NCBI GenBank assembly: GCA_002418285.1
Contig: DIDT01000052.1
Span: 247,372 to 311,371 of the forward strand
Source of the DNA: Phycisphaerales bacterium UBA5793
GTDB taxonomy: Bacteria > Planctomycetota > Phycisphaerae > Phycisphaerales > UBA5793
Reading direction: 5' to 3'
DNA length: 64,000 bases
Position 1 is the first letter of the stretch. Each line of letters starts with the position of its first letter. A program made the translations under genes and the position numbers. The notes under the pieces were generated by a model. It was not told where the DNA came from, made no database searches, and was given only the letters and a program-made list of their open reading frames with translations. Positions 38,333-47,781 of this stretch are shown piece after piece.

Positions 38333-39058
38333 CTACACCACAGCGTTCAGTCGCTTCATCACCATCTGAAGATCTGACCACGCCTTTCCGCGCGCATCCG
38401 GGGTGTAGTTGCGCAGCAGGTACGCGGGGTGGTACGTCGGCATGACAGGAATCTCGAGATCGCCGAGCCGGCACGCGTGCCAGGAGCCACGGAGCGCGGA
38501 AATTCCCTCCGTCGTATCCAACAGGAATTTCGCCGAAGGCGCGCCCAGAGCAACAATCGCTTCAGGGGCAATGATCTGCAATTGCTCGGCCAGGTACGGC
38601 GCGCATTTCATTACTTCGGCGGGCGTCGGCGTCGCGTTGTTCGGCGGGCGGCTCTTGAGCACGTTGGCGATGTAGACCTCCTCGCGGCTCAGCCCCATCG
38701 CCGTGATCATCTTCTCAAGCAGTTGACCGGCTCTTCCAACGAACGGACGCCCGGTCTTGTCTTCTTCCGCACCCGGCGCTTCGCCGACAAAAACCAGGCG
38801 TGCATTCGGATTCCCTTCACCGAACACGGTGCGCGTGTGTGCCGTCGCCGTTGTGCAGTGTGGGCACTCTCGATCGTGCCGCTCGCGCAAGGCATCGAGT
38901 AACTGCTGCTTTGCTGCCGCGGTTCCCGCGAGCGCCTCCGTGATGGATTTCTCCGGCTCCGCTGCGTGAACAGGCAATGGAACGAAGTCGACGCCGAGCA
39001 ACTGCCCAGCCTTGACCATTTGCCGCGCTGCCCGCGTCCGATCGCTCGAACTGGTCAA
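38333..39058 (-). CDS. uracil-DNA glycosylase, family 4-like
   Basis: The protein of about 241 residues removes uracil from DNA. It has motif 1 VFVGEAPGAEEDKTGRPFVG, the family-4 segment VYIANVLKSRPPNN, and motif 2 PTYHPAYLLRN near the C-terminus. Cysteines at CPHC and KCAPYL suit iron-sulphur ligands of this family; whether the fourth ligand is present was not settled. Start: TTG 39058 overlaps the previous stop (TTGA) and has GGAG eight bases upstream; another TTG at 39076 and an ATG at 39019 are alternatives. It is coupled to the isomerase-like gene, with no obvious functional link. Confidence 0.86.
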   Translation of the reverse strand: MTSSSDRTRAARQMVKAGQLLGVDFVPLPVHAAEPEKSITEALAGTAAAKQQLLDALRERHDRECPHCTTATAHTRTVFGEGNPNARLVFVGEAPGAEEDKTGRPFVGRAGQLLEKMITAMGLSREEVYIANVLKSRPPNNATPTPAEVMKCAPYLAEQLQIIAPEAIVALGAPSAKFLLDTTEGISALRGSWHACRLGDLEIPVMPTYHPAYLLRNYTPDARGKAWSDLQMVMKRLNAVV

Positions 39059-39837
39059 GAAAACGTCTCCATGCAAAGGCGCTGCAGCGCTCCCAGACTC
39101 TTCCGAACCGAATCAAGCGATGAACCGGCGAAGTCGCTGTCTTGCTCGACGATGAACCATTCGACTCCGCCTTCCGCGGCGGTGCGCAGAATCGGCGCGA
39201 AGTTGATGATTCCCGAGCCGATCTCTGTGAACTTCTTGCTCTTGGCGTCGCGCATGTCCTTGAGATGCAAAAGCGGCGTCCGCCGCACGTGCCGTGTAAG
39301 GAACTTCAAGGGATCAGTTCCGGCGTGCCGGCACCAGTACACGTCAATCTCCATGAGCAGCCGGTCCGGAGGCGCTTCAACCAGCACGTCGATTCCCCGG
39401 CGGCCGGAATCAGGGCCAAATGTGAGGAATTCAAAATTGTGGTGGTGGTACGCGAGTCGCAGCCCGTGGCTGCGCAGTCGACTGGCAACTCGGAGCATTT
39501 CGGACACCGCCTGAGCATACCCGGCTTCGGTGCGGTACTCCTCGGTGAGATAGGGCACCACGACCAGGTCAGTCCCCAGAGTCTGCGCCTCATCAATGCA
39601 CTGGCCAATATCGCTGTTGAGTCGCTCGAGGCTCATGTGGCCTCCGCACGCGCGGAGACCAACCCGGTCGAGCACAGCGCGAATCTGCTCCGGCGGATGG
39701 TCAAACAGTCCCGCAAACTCGACGCCGTCGAAGCCCATCGCCGCAACCTGCTCAAGTGCGGCGGGCAGGTTCCGCTCGGTCTCATCACGGATGGTGAAGA
39801 GCTGGAGCGCGATCGGAGGAGTAACCGTCGGGCTCAT
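39055..39837 (-). CDS. sugar phosphate isomerase/epimerase (xylose isomerase-like TIM barrel)
   Basis: The 260-residue protein shows the AP_endonuc_2 / xylose isomerase-like barrel: IALQLFTIRDE at strand 1, GFDGVEFAGLFDHP at strand 2, LRLAYHHHNFEF with metal-ligand candidates, MEIDVYWCRHAG (E and D), LLHLKDMRD, and FIVEQDSD near the end. These enzymes isomerise or epimerise sugars or inositols with a divalent metal. AAGGGAG lies just before the ATG. It is first in a two-gene unit with the uracil-DNA glycosylase and diverges from nuoJ. The substrate is unknown. Confidence 0.88.
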   Translation of the reverse strand: MSPTVTPPIALQLFTIRDETERNLPAALEQVAAMGFDGVEFAGLFDHPPEQIRAVLDRVGLRACGGHMSLERLNSDIGQCIDEAQTLGTDLVVVPYLTEEYRTEAGYAQAVSEMLRVASRLRSHGLRLAYHHHNFEFLTFGPDSGRRGIDVLVEAPPDRLLMEIDVYWCRHAGTDPLKFLTRHVRRTPLLHLKDMRDAKSKKFTEIGSGIINFAPILRTAAEGGVEWFIVEQDSDFAGSSLDSVRKSLGALQRLCMETFS

Positions 39838-39848
39838 ACCAATCTCCC

Positions 39849-39876
39849 TTGGTCAGGCACAACGTGGCAGTATACG
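39849..39876. promoter_or_regulatory. putative divergent promoter between the isomerase-like gene and nuoJ
   Basis: On the plus strand TTGGTC (39849-39854) and TATACG (39871-39876) are 16 bp apart and face nuoJ. The overlapping minus-strand TATACT (39874-39869) lies about 32 bp before the isomerase-like start and could be its -10 box. Confidence 0.4.
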
Positions 39877-40028
39877 CGCCGCGACCGAGCAGCGCGGGGT
39901 GTTCTTCCTGTGGCATGTTCAAGGCGGCCAACCTATCGTGCTGGCCTGTATGACGGGGTGGATGCGGAGGCGCCGCGGGGTCGCAGCGCCAGTCGCAACC
40001 CGGCGATTTCCTGGATGGCGCACCGACC

Positions 40029-40961
40029 ATGGTCGAGATGAGCATTATCTATGCCGCATGCGTCGCAGGGGCGATTGGACTGCTGTTTCTGCTGCCCCGG
40101 CGCGGTAACCGCTGGGGACTCATCGGCGCCGTTCTGGGCGCCGGCGCGCTCGGAGCGGGCATGCTCGCCCTCGCACGCGGCTCAAACGCCTCAGGTGATC
40201 ACCCTGATGTCTTCTTCTACGTGCTGAGTTTTGTCGCGGCTGGCGGAGCGGTTCGCATGATCACGCATCCGCGCCCGGTTTACGCCGCCCTGTACTTCAT
40301 CCTTGTCGTATTGGCCACCGCCGGACTCTTCGTGCAACTCGGCGCCGAGTTCATGGCCTTCGCGCTCATCATCGTCTACGCCGGGGCGATTCTCATCACC
40401 TATCTCTTCGTCATCATGCTCGCCCAGGAAGCTCCGGACGACCAGCATCCGGACGCCCTGCTCGATTACGACGCCACCGCACGCGAACCGGTCGCTGCGA
40501 CGGTCATTGGTTTCGTGCTCCTCGGGGCCCTGCTGGGCGTGATGTACCGCGGCACAAACCAGTTGCCGGCCCGGGCGGCGCATCGGAGTGTGCCGGACGC
40601 CGAACTGGCGATGCTCGCCGGCAAAGTCGAATCGACCCTGCGCGATGCCGACCTCATGAAGGACAGCGAGACAATCGCCAGCGTCGACCCCGCCGCTCGA
40701 ATCGCGTGGGTGCGCTCACCATCGATGGAGAATCCCCGAGTTGTCGAGTTGCCTGCCGATCTGCATGTGGCCAACGTCGACACCGTCGGCGTATCGCTGC
40801 TGGCCGAGTTTCCCGTCAGCCTTGAAGTTGCCGGTGTGATTCTGATGCTCGCCATGCTCGGGGCCGTGGTGCTGGCCCGCAAGCCGGCGTTCGCAGCCGC
40901 GATCGGCAGCCCACACGGTTTCTACGTGGGCGAGCCGCACCGGAAAGCAGGTGCGCCTTGA
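40029..40961 (+). CDS. nuoJ: NADH-quinone oxidoreductase subunit J (extended)
   Basis: NuoJ is a membrane-arm subunit of respiratory complex I. The core is clear: DVFFYVLSFVAAGGAVRMIT, PVYAALYFILVVLATAGLFVQLGAEFMAFALIIVYAGAILITYLFVIML. At 310 residues the protein is much longer than the usual 170-200. There are two extra N-terminal helices (6-22 and 33-49) and a polar insertion of about 95 residues (roughly 180-275) before the last helix EVAGVILMLAMLGAVVLARK. It starts at ATG 40029 (a second ATG is nine bases later) and overlaps nuoK by four bases (TTGA). nuoA-I are not in the window. Confidence 0.92.
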   Translation: MVEMSIIYAACVAGAIGLLFLLPRRGNRWGLIGAVLGAGALGAGMLALARGSNASGDHPDVFFYVLSFVAAGGAVRMITHPRPVYAALYFILVVLATAGLFVQLGAEFMAFALIIVYAGAILITYLFVIMLAQEAPDDQHPDALLDYDATAREPVAATVIGFVLLGALLGVMYRGTNQLPARAAHRSVPDAELAMLAGKVESTLRDADLMKDSETIASVDPAARIAWVRSPSMENPRVVELPADLHVANVDTVGVSLLAEFPVSLEVAGVILMLAMLGAVVLARKPAFAAAIGSPHGFYVGEPHRKAGAP

Positions 40962-41278
40962 CCGCTCCGCTTTCCATGCTCGCGCTCAATCACTACCTGC
41001 TGGTGAGCGGCGTGCTGTTCGTCATCGGCCTGATCGGCTTCCTGACGCGGCGCAACCTCATCATCATGTTCCTCTGCACCGAACTGATGTTCCAGGCCGC
41101 CGCCATTGCGATGATCGCTTTTGGCGCCTACTACGGCAACGCCCAGGGGCAGGTGTTCCTGATCTTCATCCTCACCATCGCCGCGGCCGAGGCCGCTCTC
41201 GCGCTGGCGCTGGTCGTCGCGTTGTATCGTCGCCGTTCGACACTGGATGCCGAATCCTGGTCGGAGTTGCAGGGCTGA
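40958..41278 (+). CDS. nuoK: NADH-quinone oxidoreductase subunit K
   Basis: The 106-residue protein has three membrane helices and the NuoK signatures FLTRRNLIIMFLCTELMFQAAAIAM and FLIFILTIAAAEAALALALVVALYRR. The two buried glutamates (TELM and AAEAA) form part of the proton path. The start is TTG 40958, overlapping the nuoJ stop, with AGGTG five bases upstream. nuoL follows after four bases. Confidence 0.95.
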   Translation: MTAPLSMLALNHYLLVSGVLFVIGLIGFLTRRNLIIMFLCTELMFQAAAIAMIAFGAYYGNAQGQVFLIFILTIAAAEAALALALVVALYRRRSTLDAESWSELQG

Positions 41279-41282
41279 TCCC

Positions 41283-43325
41283 ATGATGAATCTGCTCGCC
41301 CAATTCGATTTGAACCAGGTGCTGAGCCTCGCCTCCGAGGAGACAGCCACGCGCGGCATCGGTTCGTGGGCTGGTTGGATTCCGCTGTTCCCACTTATTG
41401 CCGCGATCGCCTGCGGCGTGCTCGCGTATCGGCCCAGCGGCGCCAAGACCAAGCGGGCCGGTGTGATCTGCATTGCCGGCCTCGGCTTCGCCTTCGTCGT
41501 ATCCGTGATCCTCGCGCTGAACATCGGACACGGTCAGGGGCACGTCACCCTCTTCGAGTGGATCCGCACCGACCACCTCAAGGCCGACTTCGCCTTCTTC
41601 CTCGATCCACTCACGAGCATCATGCTCATCGTCGTCACCGGCATCGGCACGCTCGTGGCCGTCTACGCCTCAGAGTACATGTGGGGTGATCGCGGCTACG
41701 CACGCTTCTTCGCGTTTGTGAGCCTGTTCATCGTTGCGATGACCTGCCTCGTGCTCGCTGACAATCTCATCCTGATGTATCTCGGGTGGGAAGGCGTCGG
41801 CCTGTGCTCGTACCTGCTCATCGGCTTTTACTACGAAAAGCCAGCCGCCGTCGCCGCCGCGAAGAAAGCATTCATCGTCAACCGCATCGGCGACCTCGGC
41901 TTTGCGCTTGGCATCATGCTGACGTACCTTCAGTTCGGCAGCGTCGAGTTTGCTGTCATCTTCAAGCAAATCGAGGCGTGGCAGGCCTCGGGCACGGAGA
42001 TCTCCATCGCCATCCAGACGATTCCCTTCCTGCTCATGCTCGGCGCCTTCGGCAAGAGTGCGCAACTGCCGCTCTACGTCTGGCTGCCTGATGCGATGGA
42101 AGGTCCCACGCCAGTCTCAGCCCTGATCCATGCGGCAACGATGGTCACCGCCGGCGTGTACCTCATCGCCCGCATGCTGCCGCTGTTCCTGCTCAGCCCG
42201 TACGCCCTGCCCACCGTCGCGTGGGTCGGCTGCATCACGGCTTTGTTCTCCGCAACGATCGGCATGGCGCAGTACGACATCAAACGCATCTTCGCCTACT
42301 CGACCGTCTCGCAACTCGGCTACATGTTCATGGGTCTAGGCGTGTTGAGTAGCGTGGGAGGCACGTTCCACCTCTTCACTCACGCATTCTTCAAGGCTGC
42401 CCTCTTCCTCGGCTCTGGTGCCGTGATGCACGGCTTCGCTGGTCAGCTCGACCTGCGAAAACTCTCGGGGCTGTGGCACGTGCCAGGCTGGCAGATAGTG
42501 ACGGCGTCCATGTTCGTCGCCTGCCTGGCGCTGGCGGGCTTCCCACTCACGGCGGGCTTCTTTTCCAAGGACATGATCCTGGCACAAGCCTTCGTTACTC
42601 CCGGCCCGGGCTTTGAGTGGCTTGGCTGGATCGGCCTGATCACCGCCGGGATGACCGCGTACTACACCTTCCGAGTGTTCTTCCGCGTCTTCATGGGGCC
42701 GGTCTCCTTCAAGCCCGGCGACGACCACCACGGCGTCCATGACGATCACCACTTCCACCCGCACGCACCGGGGCCCGCCATCAACTTCGTTCTCATCGTC
42801 CTCGGGCTGGGCGCGATCTTCGCCGGCTGGCTTGGCGTCGGCGGCGAGTCACACGGCTGGTTCGGCGGCATGGTGCACGCCTCATCCGCCAACTACGAAG
42901 CGGCGCATGAAGCAGCACACGAAACCGGCTTCTTCAGCAATCCCCACCAGTGGATGATGCTTGCCTCGTCGATCATCGGCATCGTCGGTATTGGCATTGC
43001 CGCCTACCTCCACTTGCTCAATCGACCTGCTGCCGAACGCTGGCGTCAGGCCATCCTGCCCGTCGCGCGTCTCGCCGAGCACAAGTGGTGCGTCGACGAA
43101 GGCTACGACCTGCTCATCCGCCGCCCGCTTCGCGCCGTCGGCCACATCTGCTATTCACTTGGCGACACACTGATCATCAACGGCTTGGTCGCGCTGGCCG
43201 GCTGGATTCCGCGACTCATCGGCGCCGCCGTACGGCCGCTGCAGAACGGTCGGCTTCAGGGCTACGGCCTCGGCATGGCCGGTGGTGCAGCCATGCTCCT
43301 CATCATTGTCTGGTGGATGCTCTAA
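41283..43325 (+). CDS. nuoL: NADH-quinone oxidoreductase subunit L
   Basis: NuoL is the distal antiporter-like, proton-pumping subunit of complex I. The 680-residue protein has about 15-16 membrane helices and the conserved features: LILMYLGWEGVGLCSYLLIGFYY with the key glutamate, GKSAQLPLYVWLPDAMEGPTPVSALIHAATMVTAGVYL, and the SQLGYMFMGLG helix, followed by the long lateral helix region. A histidine-rich loop lies at about 479-497 (HHGVHDDHHFHPH). ATG 41283 is chosen over an earlier in-frame start inside nuoK. Confidence 0.96.
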   Translation: MMNLLAQFDLNQVLSLASEETATRGIGSWAGWIPLFPLIAAIACGVLAYRPSGAKTKRAGVICIAGLGFAFVVSVILALNIGHGQGHVTLFEWIRTDHLKADFAFFLDPLTSIMLIVVTGIGTLVAVYASEYMWGDRGYARFFAFVSLFIVAMTCLVLADNLILMYLGWEGVGLCSYLLIGFYYEKPAAVAAAKKAFIVNRIGDLGFALGIMLTYLQFGSVEFAVIFKQIEAWQASGTEISIAIQTIPFLLMLGAFGKSAQLPLYVWLPDAMEGPTPVSALIHAATMVTAGVYLIARMLPLFLLSPYALPTVAWVGCITALFSATIGMAQYDIKRIFAYSTVSQLGYMFMGLGVLSSVGGTFHLFTHAFFKAALFLGSGAVMHGFAGQLDLRKLSGLWHVPGWQIVTASMFVACLALAGFPLTAGFFSKDMILAQAFVTPGPGFEWLGWIGLITAGMTAYYTFRVFFRVFMGPVSFKPGDDHHGVHDDHHFHPHAPGPAINFVLIVLGLGAIFAGWLGVGGESHGWFGGMVHASSANYEAAHEAAHETGFFSNPHQWMMLASSIIGIVGIGIAAYLHLLNRPAAERWRQAILPVARLAEHKWCVDEGYDLLIRRPLRAVGHICYSLGDTLIINGLVALAGWIPRLIGAAVRPLQNGRLQGYGLGMAGGAAMLLIIVWWML

Positions 43326-43334
43326 CTCACACGC

Positions 43335-44930
43335 ATGCTCCTCACCCTCCTGCTCATCCCGACCCTGACCGCCCTGATCATCATGTTGCGCCCGGCGCGA
43401 CAGGCCGCCTTGATTGCCCTCATCGGCTCAATGGTCGCGCTCGTCTGGGCCTGCTTCGTATGGAGCGCGTTCGACTTTGGCGACAGCGCGTCGATCCAAC
43501 TGGCCGCATCGTGGACGTGGATCGAACCGATGGGTCTGAGCTTCTCGCTCGGCGTCGATTCTGTCGCGCTCATGCTCGTCATGCTCACGGCGCTGCTGAT
43601 CCCGCTGTCGGTGCTCGGATCCTGGACAGCCATCACTGAGCGAGTGCGTGAGTTCTTCCTGTGGCTCATCATTCTCGAGATTGCAATGCTCGCCGTGTTC
43701 ATGGCCCGCGATCTGCTCGTCTTCTACCTCGCCTTCGAGTTCACGCTCGTACCGATGTTCTTCCTCATCGCGGTTTACGGTTCGACCAATCGCGCCCGCG
43801 CCTCGATCATCTTCTTCCTGTACACCTTCACCGGCTCAATCATCACGCTGGTCGGCCTGCTCTACGTCGCCTGGCTGCAGTGGAGCCACACGGGTCACTG
43901 GACCTTCGACATCGCCACGCTCACCGCCACGGCCGCGTCCATGTCGGCGACGCAACAGGCCTGGGTGCTGCTGGCGCTTTGCTGCGGCTTTGCGGTGAAA
44001 GTACCACTCTTCCCGGTCCACACCTGGCTGCCCTTGGCGCACACCGAGGCCCCCACCGCAGGTTCAGTCATCCTTGCTGCGGTTTTGCTCAAGCTCGGCA
44101 CCTATGGCCTGTATCGCTTTGCGATGCCCATGTGCCCGGTGGCGTTCAGCCAGTACGCGCCACTTATCGCGACGCTGTGCATCATTGGCATCATCTATGC
44201 CGCGCTCGTCTGCTGGGTGCAGCGCGATGTGAAGCGACTCATTGCGTACTCGTCGGTCAGCCACCTCGGCTTCTGCGTGCTGGGCCTCGCCGCGATCAAC
44301 ACCGCCGGCGTGAGTGGTTCGGTGATGTACATGATCAATCACGGCCTCTCGACCGGGGCGCTGTTCCTCTGCATCGGCATGGTCTACGAACGCTACCACA
44401 CGCGCTCAATGGATGAACTGGGCGGCATGGCGCGGCGCATGCCCATCTGGACGTTCTTCACGGTCTTCTTCGTCATGAGCAGCGTGGGCCTGCCCGGGCT
44501 CAACGGATTTGTCGGCGAGTTTCTCACGATCTTCGGCGCGTTCACCTCCGGCCAGCCGCTGCAGGGTCTGCCGACGACTGGCCCGCTCGGTCCGTGGTAC
44601 GCCGCATTCGCCGGCACGGGCATGATTCTCGCCGCGATCTATCTGCTCTACTTCACCGGCCATCTCGTGTTCGGCAAGTACCACGTGCCCGATGCCTCGC
44701 ACGGTGGAGTGCACGAACACGCCCATCACCATCGGCTGCCACGCGATCTCTCGCTGCGCGAGGTTCTGGTGCTCACACCGCTGGCAATCTTCTGCGTGTG
44801 GCTGGGTGTGCAACCCGACGCCATCCTGTCTCGCATCGAGGCGCCGGTTAATCAGGTCGTCGCCAGCGTCGAATTCGCCAACAGCCAACCCCTCGCTGCG
44901 CTCGTGACTGAAGACGGGGAGGGCCGCTGA
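43335..44930 (+). CDS. nuoM: NADH-quinone oxidoreductase subunit M
   Basis: The 531-residue antiporter-like subunit has 13-14 helices with LLVFYLAFEFTLVPMFFLI (pump glutamate), FAVKVPLFPVHTWLPLAHTEAPTAGSVILAAVLLKLGTYG, and RLIAYSSVSHLGFCVLG. Like NuoL it carries a His-rich loop near 455-470 (HGGVHEHAHHHR). The C-terminal tail after the last helix is short. It begins nine bases after nuoL and ends two bases before nuoN. Confidence 0.96.
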   Translation: MLLTLLLIPTLTALIIMLRPARQAALIALIGSMVALVWACFVWSAFDFGDSASIQLAASWTWIEPMGLSFSLGVDSVALMLVMLTALLIPLSVLGSWTAITERVREFFLWLIILEIAMLAVFMARDLLVFYLAFEFTLVPMFFLIAVYGSTNRARASIIFFLYTFTGSIITLVGLLYVAWLQWSHTGHWTFDIATLTATAASMSATQQAWVLLALCCGFAVKVPLFPVHTWLPLAHTEAPTAGSVILAAVLLKLGTYGLYRFAMPMCPVAFSQYAPLIATLCIIGIIYAALVCWVQRDVKRLIAYSSVSHLGFCVLGLAAINTAGVSGSVMYMINHGLSTGALFLCIGMVYERYHTRSMDELGGMARRMPIWTFFTVFFVMSSVGLPGLNGFVGEFLTIFGAFTSGQPLQGLPTTGPLGPWYAAFAGTGMILAAIYLLYFTGHLVFGKYHVPDASHGGVHEHAHHHRLPRDLSLREVLVLTPLAIFCVWLGVQPDAILSRIEAPVNQVVASVEFANSQPLAALVTEDGEGR

Positions 44931-44932
44931 GC

Positions 44933-46513
44933 ATGCTCGACCGCGTCGCCATCCTCTGGCCCGAGATCACCCTGCTCATGACGGTGATGCTGCTCATGCT
45001 CACCGGCACGAGCAAGGACAAGGATCTCCGCCGCGCGGGATCGTGGATCGCCGCGATGGGATTGTTCATCGCCTTTGTGCTTGCCGTTCGCATGCCCGAG
45101 CCGGACACACTGCTTCCCGGTCTCGCCGGCTTTGTGCGACCGGCCGCGTGTGTGGTTGGGCTCTTGCTTCTGCTGGGGCTCGGCAGCGTCGACACTCGAT
45201 ATGAGTATGAGATCGACGGCGGCCGACAGTTCGATCCGCTTGACACTACGCAGGGCGAGTTCCTCTGCTTCTTCCTCTTGTCGCTGGCCGGGCTCATGCT
45301 CTGCACAACCGCGAGCGATCTCATCTGGCTTTTCCTCGCTCTCGAGATGACCAGCCTGCCGACCTACATCATGGTCGCGTCCGGGAGGTCCAAAATTGTG
45401 GCCCAGGAGGCAGCGGTCAAGTACTTCTTCCTCGGCGCCGCGGCGGCCGCGATCTTCCTGTATGGCTTCGCGATGCTCTACGGAGCCACCGGCTCATTGC
45501 ACCTCATCGACATTCGTACCGCGCTCGAGGCTCAGGCCGCAAACGGCGGCATCGGCGCGCTGGCCATCCTCGGCCTGACTCTTTCGGTCATCGGCATCTC
45601 CTTCAAGATCGCCGCCGTGCCCATGCACTTCTACACCGCCGATGTCTACGAAGGCGCCGCCACGCCCGTCACCGCGTTCCTCGCCTTCGTCCCCAAGGCT
45701 GCTGGATTCGTCGTGCTGATGCTCCTGCTCAGCACAGTGCTGCACCTCGGCGAAGGCGGCCAGGCGTGGCCCGAGGCGATACGCGTCCTGCTGTGGGTGC
45801 TTGCCGCCCTGACGATGACGGTCGGCAACGCACTGGCGATGTGGCAGAACCGCATCAAGCGCGTCCTCGCCTACTCCTCCATTGCCCACAGCGGCTACAT
45901 GCTCGTTGGTCTGGTCGCGGCGATGGAAACGACCGGCTCGGCTGCCGATTCACCCACCACCAACGGCTTCGCGGCTGTGCTCTTCTACCTCGTCGTTTAC
46001 GGCCTGACCAATCTCGGCGCGTTTCTGGTCCTCGCCTGCCTCCAGCGCCGCGGCGAAGAACTTGAAACCTTCGACGACCTCGAAGGACTGTGGGATCGGC
46101 ACGGTGGGTACGCCACAATCATGGCCCTGTGTGCTCTGTCGCTCATGGGCCTGCCGCCGCTCATCGGTTTCTTTGCCAAACTGTTCCTCTTCACATCAGC
46201 GATCCGCGCGGGTGAGTACACGCTGGTTATCATCGCCGGCCTCAACAGCGCCGCAGCCGCTTGGTATTACCTGCGCCTGGCGGGCGTCGGCTGGGTCAAG
46301 CGACCCGGCACCGCCGCAGCAGAGGTCGAGCGGTCACCCTCGGGCGGCCGACGATTCGCGGCAGGGATTTCAGCCGTCGCAGCGATCGCACTCGTGGTCA
46401 TGACGGCCAGACTGATTACGGCCGGCGATGATGCGGTGCGCCTGCGAACCTCGGATCTCATCGATCATCACGCGACATTGCCGGATGACACGTCGACTGC
46501 GGCGCGACACTGA
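44933..46513 (+). CDS. nuoN: NADH-quinone oxidoreductase subunit N
   Basis: The 526-residue protein is the third antiporter-like subunit of the membrane arm. It has LIWLFLALEMTSLPTYIMVA with the pump glutamate, SFKIAAVPMHFYTADVYEGAATPVTAFLAFVPKAAGF, NRIKRVLAYSSIAHSGYMLVG, and LSLMGLPPLIGFFAKLFLF. It is the last gene of the nuoJKLMN set. The final 50 residues are polar. miaA follows after 130 bp. Confidence 0.96.
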   Translation: MLDRVAILWPEITLLMTVMLLMLTGTSKDKDLRRAGSWIAAMGLFIAFVLAVRMPEPDTLLPGLAGFVRPAACVVGLLLLLGLGSVDTRYEYEIDGGRQFDPLDTTQGEFLCFFLLSLAGLMLCTTASDLIWLFLALEMTSLPTYIMVASGRSKIVAQEAAVKYFFLGAAAAAIFLYGFAMLYGATGSLHLIDIRTALEAQAANGGIGALAILGLTLSVIGISFKIAAVPMHFYTADVYEGAATPVTAFLAFVPKAAGFVVLMLLLSTVLHLGEGGQAWPEAIRVLLWVLAALTMTVGNALAMWQNRIKRVLAYSSIAHSGYMLVGLVAAMETTGSAADSPTTNGFAAVLFYLVVYGLTNLGAFLVLACLQRRGEELETFDDLEGLWDRHGGYATIMALCALSLMGLPPLIGFFAKLFLFTSAIRAGEYTLVIIAGLNSAAAAWYYLRLAGVGWVKRPGTAAAEVERSPSGGRRFAAGISAVAAIALVVMTARLITAGDDAVRLRTSDLIDHHATLPDDTSTAARH

Positions 46514-46643
46514 ACAAATCAATTGCAGCCAGACTGGCGAGCCAACGAATATAGCGGGTTTGCTACCTCGCGTGATGGAGTCCGCCGCGCGGGCGCGTCG
46601 GTCTCGTGAACTCGCGACATCCCCCACTTCCATAGCATTTCCC

Positions 46644-47576
46644 ATGTCGACGGCCGAATATCCCGTCATTCTCATCGTCGGACCCACCGCAGGCGGTAAG
46701 AGCGGCCTTGCGCTCACTCTGGCACAGCAACTGCCCGGCGGCGGCGAGATCATCAGCGCTGACTCCATGCAGGTCTATCGAGGCATGGACATCGGCACCG
46801 CCAAGCCAAGCGGAGACGAACAGGACCTCGTTGCCCATCATCTCATCGACATCGTCGATCCCGATCAGCCCTACTCGGTCGACGACTGGCTCAAGGCGAC
46901 TGAGCAGCTCATCATCGACATCCGCGCGCGCCATCGCTGGCCGATCATCGTCGGCGGCACCAACCTCTATGTGAAGGCGTTTCTCGAGGGCCTATTCGAC
47001 GGCCCCGCGCCCGACGAGGGGCTGCGTGCCCAACTCGCCAACTGGTCGCTCGACCAGCTCCATGCTGAAGTCGCGCGAGTGGATCCACCCAGCGCCGAGC
47101 GCATCCATCGCAACGATCGGAAACGACTCACGCGCGCCATCGAAGTCCAACGATCAACCGGCCAGCCGCTCTCACATTGGCAATCGCAATGGAACAGCAG
47201 CAGCCGGCGGTCCGACGTCCTGCTCATCGGCCTGGAGTGGCCCGTCGAGGCCATCAATCGGCGCATCAACGCTCGCGTCCGGGCCATGATCGAGGCCGGT
47301 CTGGTCGAAGAAGTTCGGGCTTTGCACGCCTCCCGTCGCCTCGGAATTCAGGCGCGAGAAGCACTCGGGTACAAGCAACTCATCGCCGCTTTCGAGGGTC
47401 ACAGCACCGTGGAGGACGCGATCGAGCAAATCAAGATCGAGACCCGCCGATTCGCCCGCAAGCAGCGAACTTGGCTCAAGAGTTTCCGGTCGCGCCCCGA
47501 TTCTCACTGGATTACCTGCGAAGCTCTTGATACACAAGATATTGCAAAACAAGCACTTGCGCACATTCAGTCGTGA
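46644..47576 (+). CDS. miaA: tRNA dimethylallyltransferase
   Basis: MiaA adds a dimethylallyl group to A37 of tRNAs reading UNN codons. The 310-residue protein has P-loop VGPTAGGKSGLAL (12-24), ISADSMQVYRGMDIGTAKP, HHLIDIVDPDQPYSVDDW, IIVGGTNLYVKAFLEGLF, RIHRNDRKRLTRAIEV and GYKQLIAAFEG. The frame is open upstream to 46428, but ATG 46644 gives the normal length and start. It is the second tRNA position-37 enzyme in the window besides TrmD. Confidence 0.95.
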   Translation: MSTAEYPVILIVGPTAGGKSGLALTLAQQLPGGGEIISADSMQVYRGMDIGTAKPSGDEQDLVAHHLIDIVDPDQPYSVDDWLKATEQLIIDIRARHRWPIIVGGTNLYVKAFLEGLFDGPAPDEGLRAQLANWSLDQLHAEVARVDPPSAERIHRNDRKRLTRAIEVQRSTGQPLSHWQSQWNSSSRRSDVLLIGLEWPVEAINRRINARVRAMIEAGLVEEVRALHASRRLGIQAREALGYKQLIAAFEGHSTVEDAIEQIKIETRRFARKQRTWLKSFRSRPDSHWITCEALDTQDIAKQALAHIQS

Positions 47577-47666
47577 AGGCCCCAAGGACCGCCTTCGGCG
47601 AGGCCGTCCGACTGAGACTTAGACTGCGAACATCGGCGGGGGTCACTTGCGTTAAAGGTATGCCAC

Positions 47667-47695
47667 TTGACCAGCCGACTGCCTAGGGGTACGAA
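47667..47695 (+). promoter_or_regulatory. putative promoter of topA
   Basis: TTGACC (47667-47672) and TACGAA (47690-47695) are separated by 17 bp, about 85 bp upstream of the topA ATG. The -35 box matches five of six bases and the -10 box three of six. Confidence 0.42.
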
Positions 47696-47781
47696 ATGGC
47701 CCCCAATGCATTCGCTCCGCGACCGCCGGCCGCGCAGGACGGCACCGGGTTATTCCAAACTGACAGGCAAAGACCACTCGC

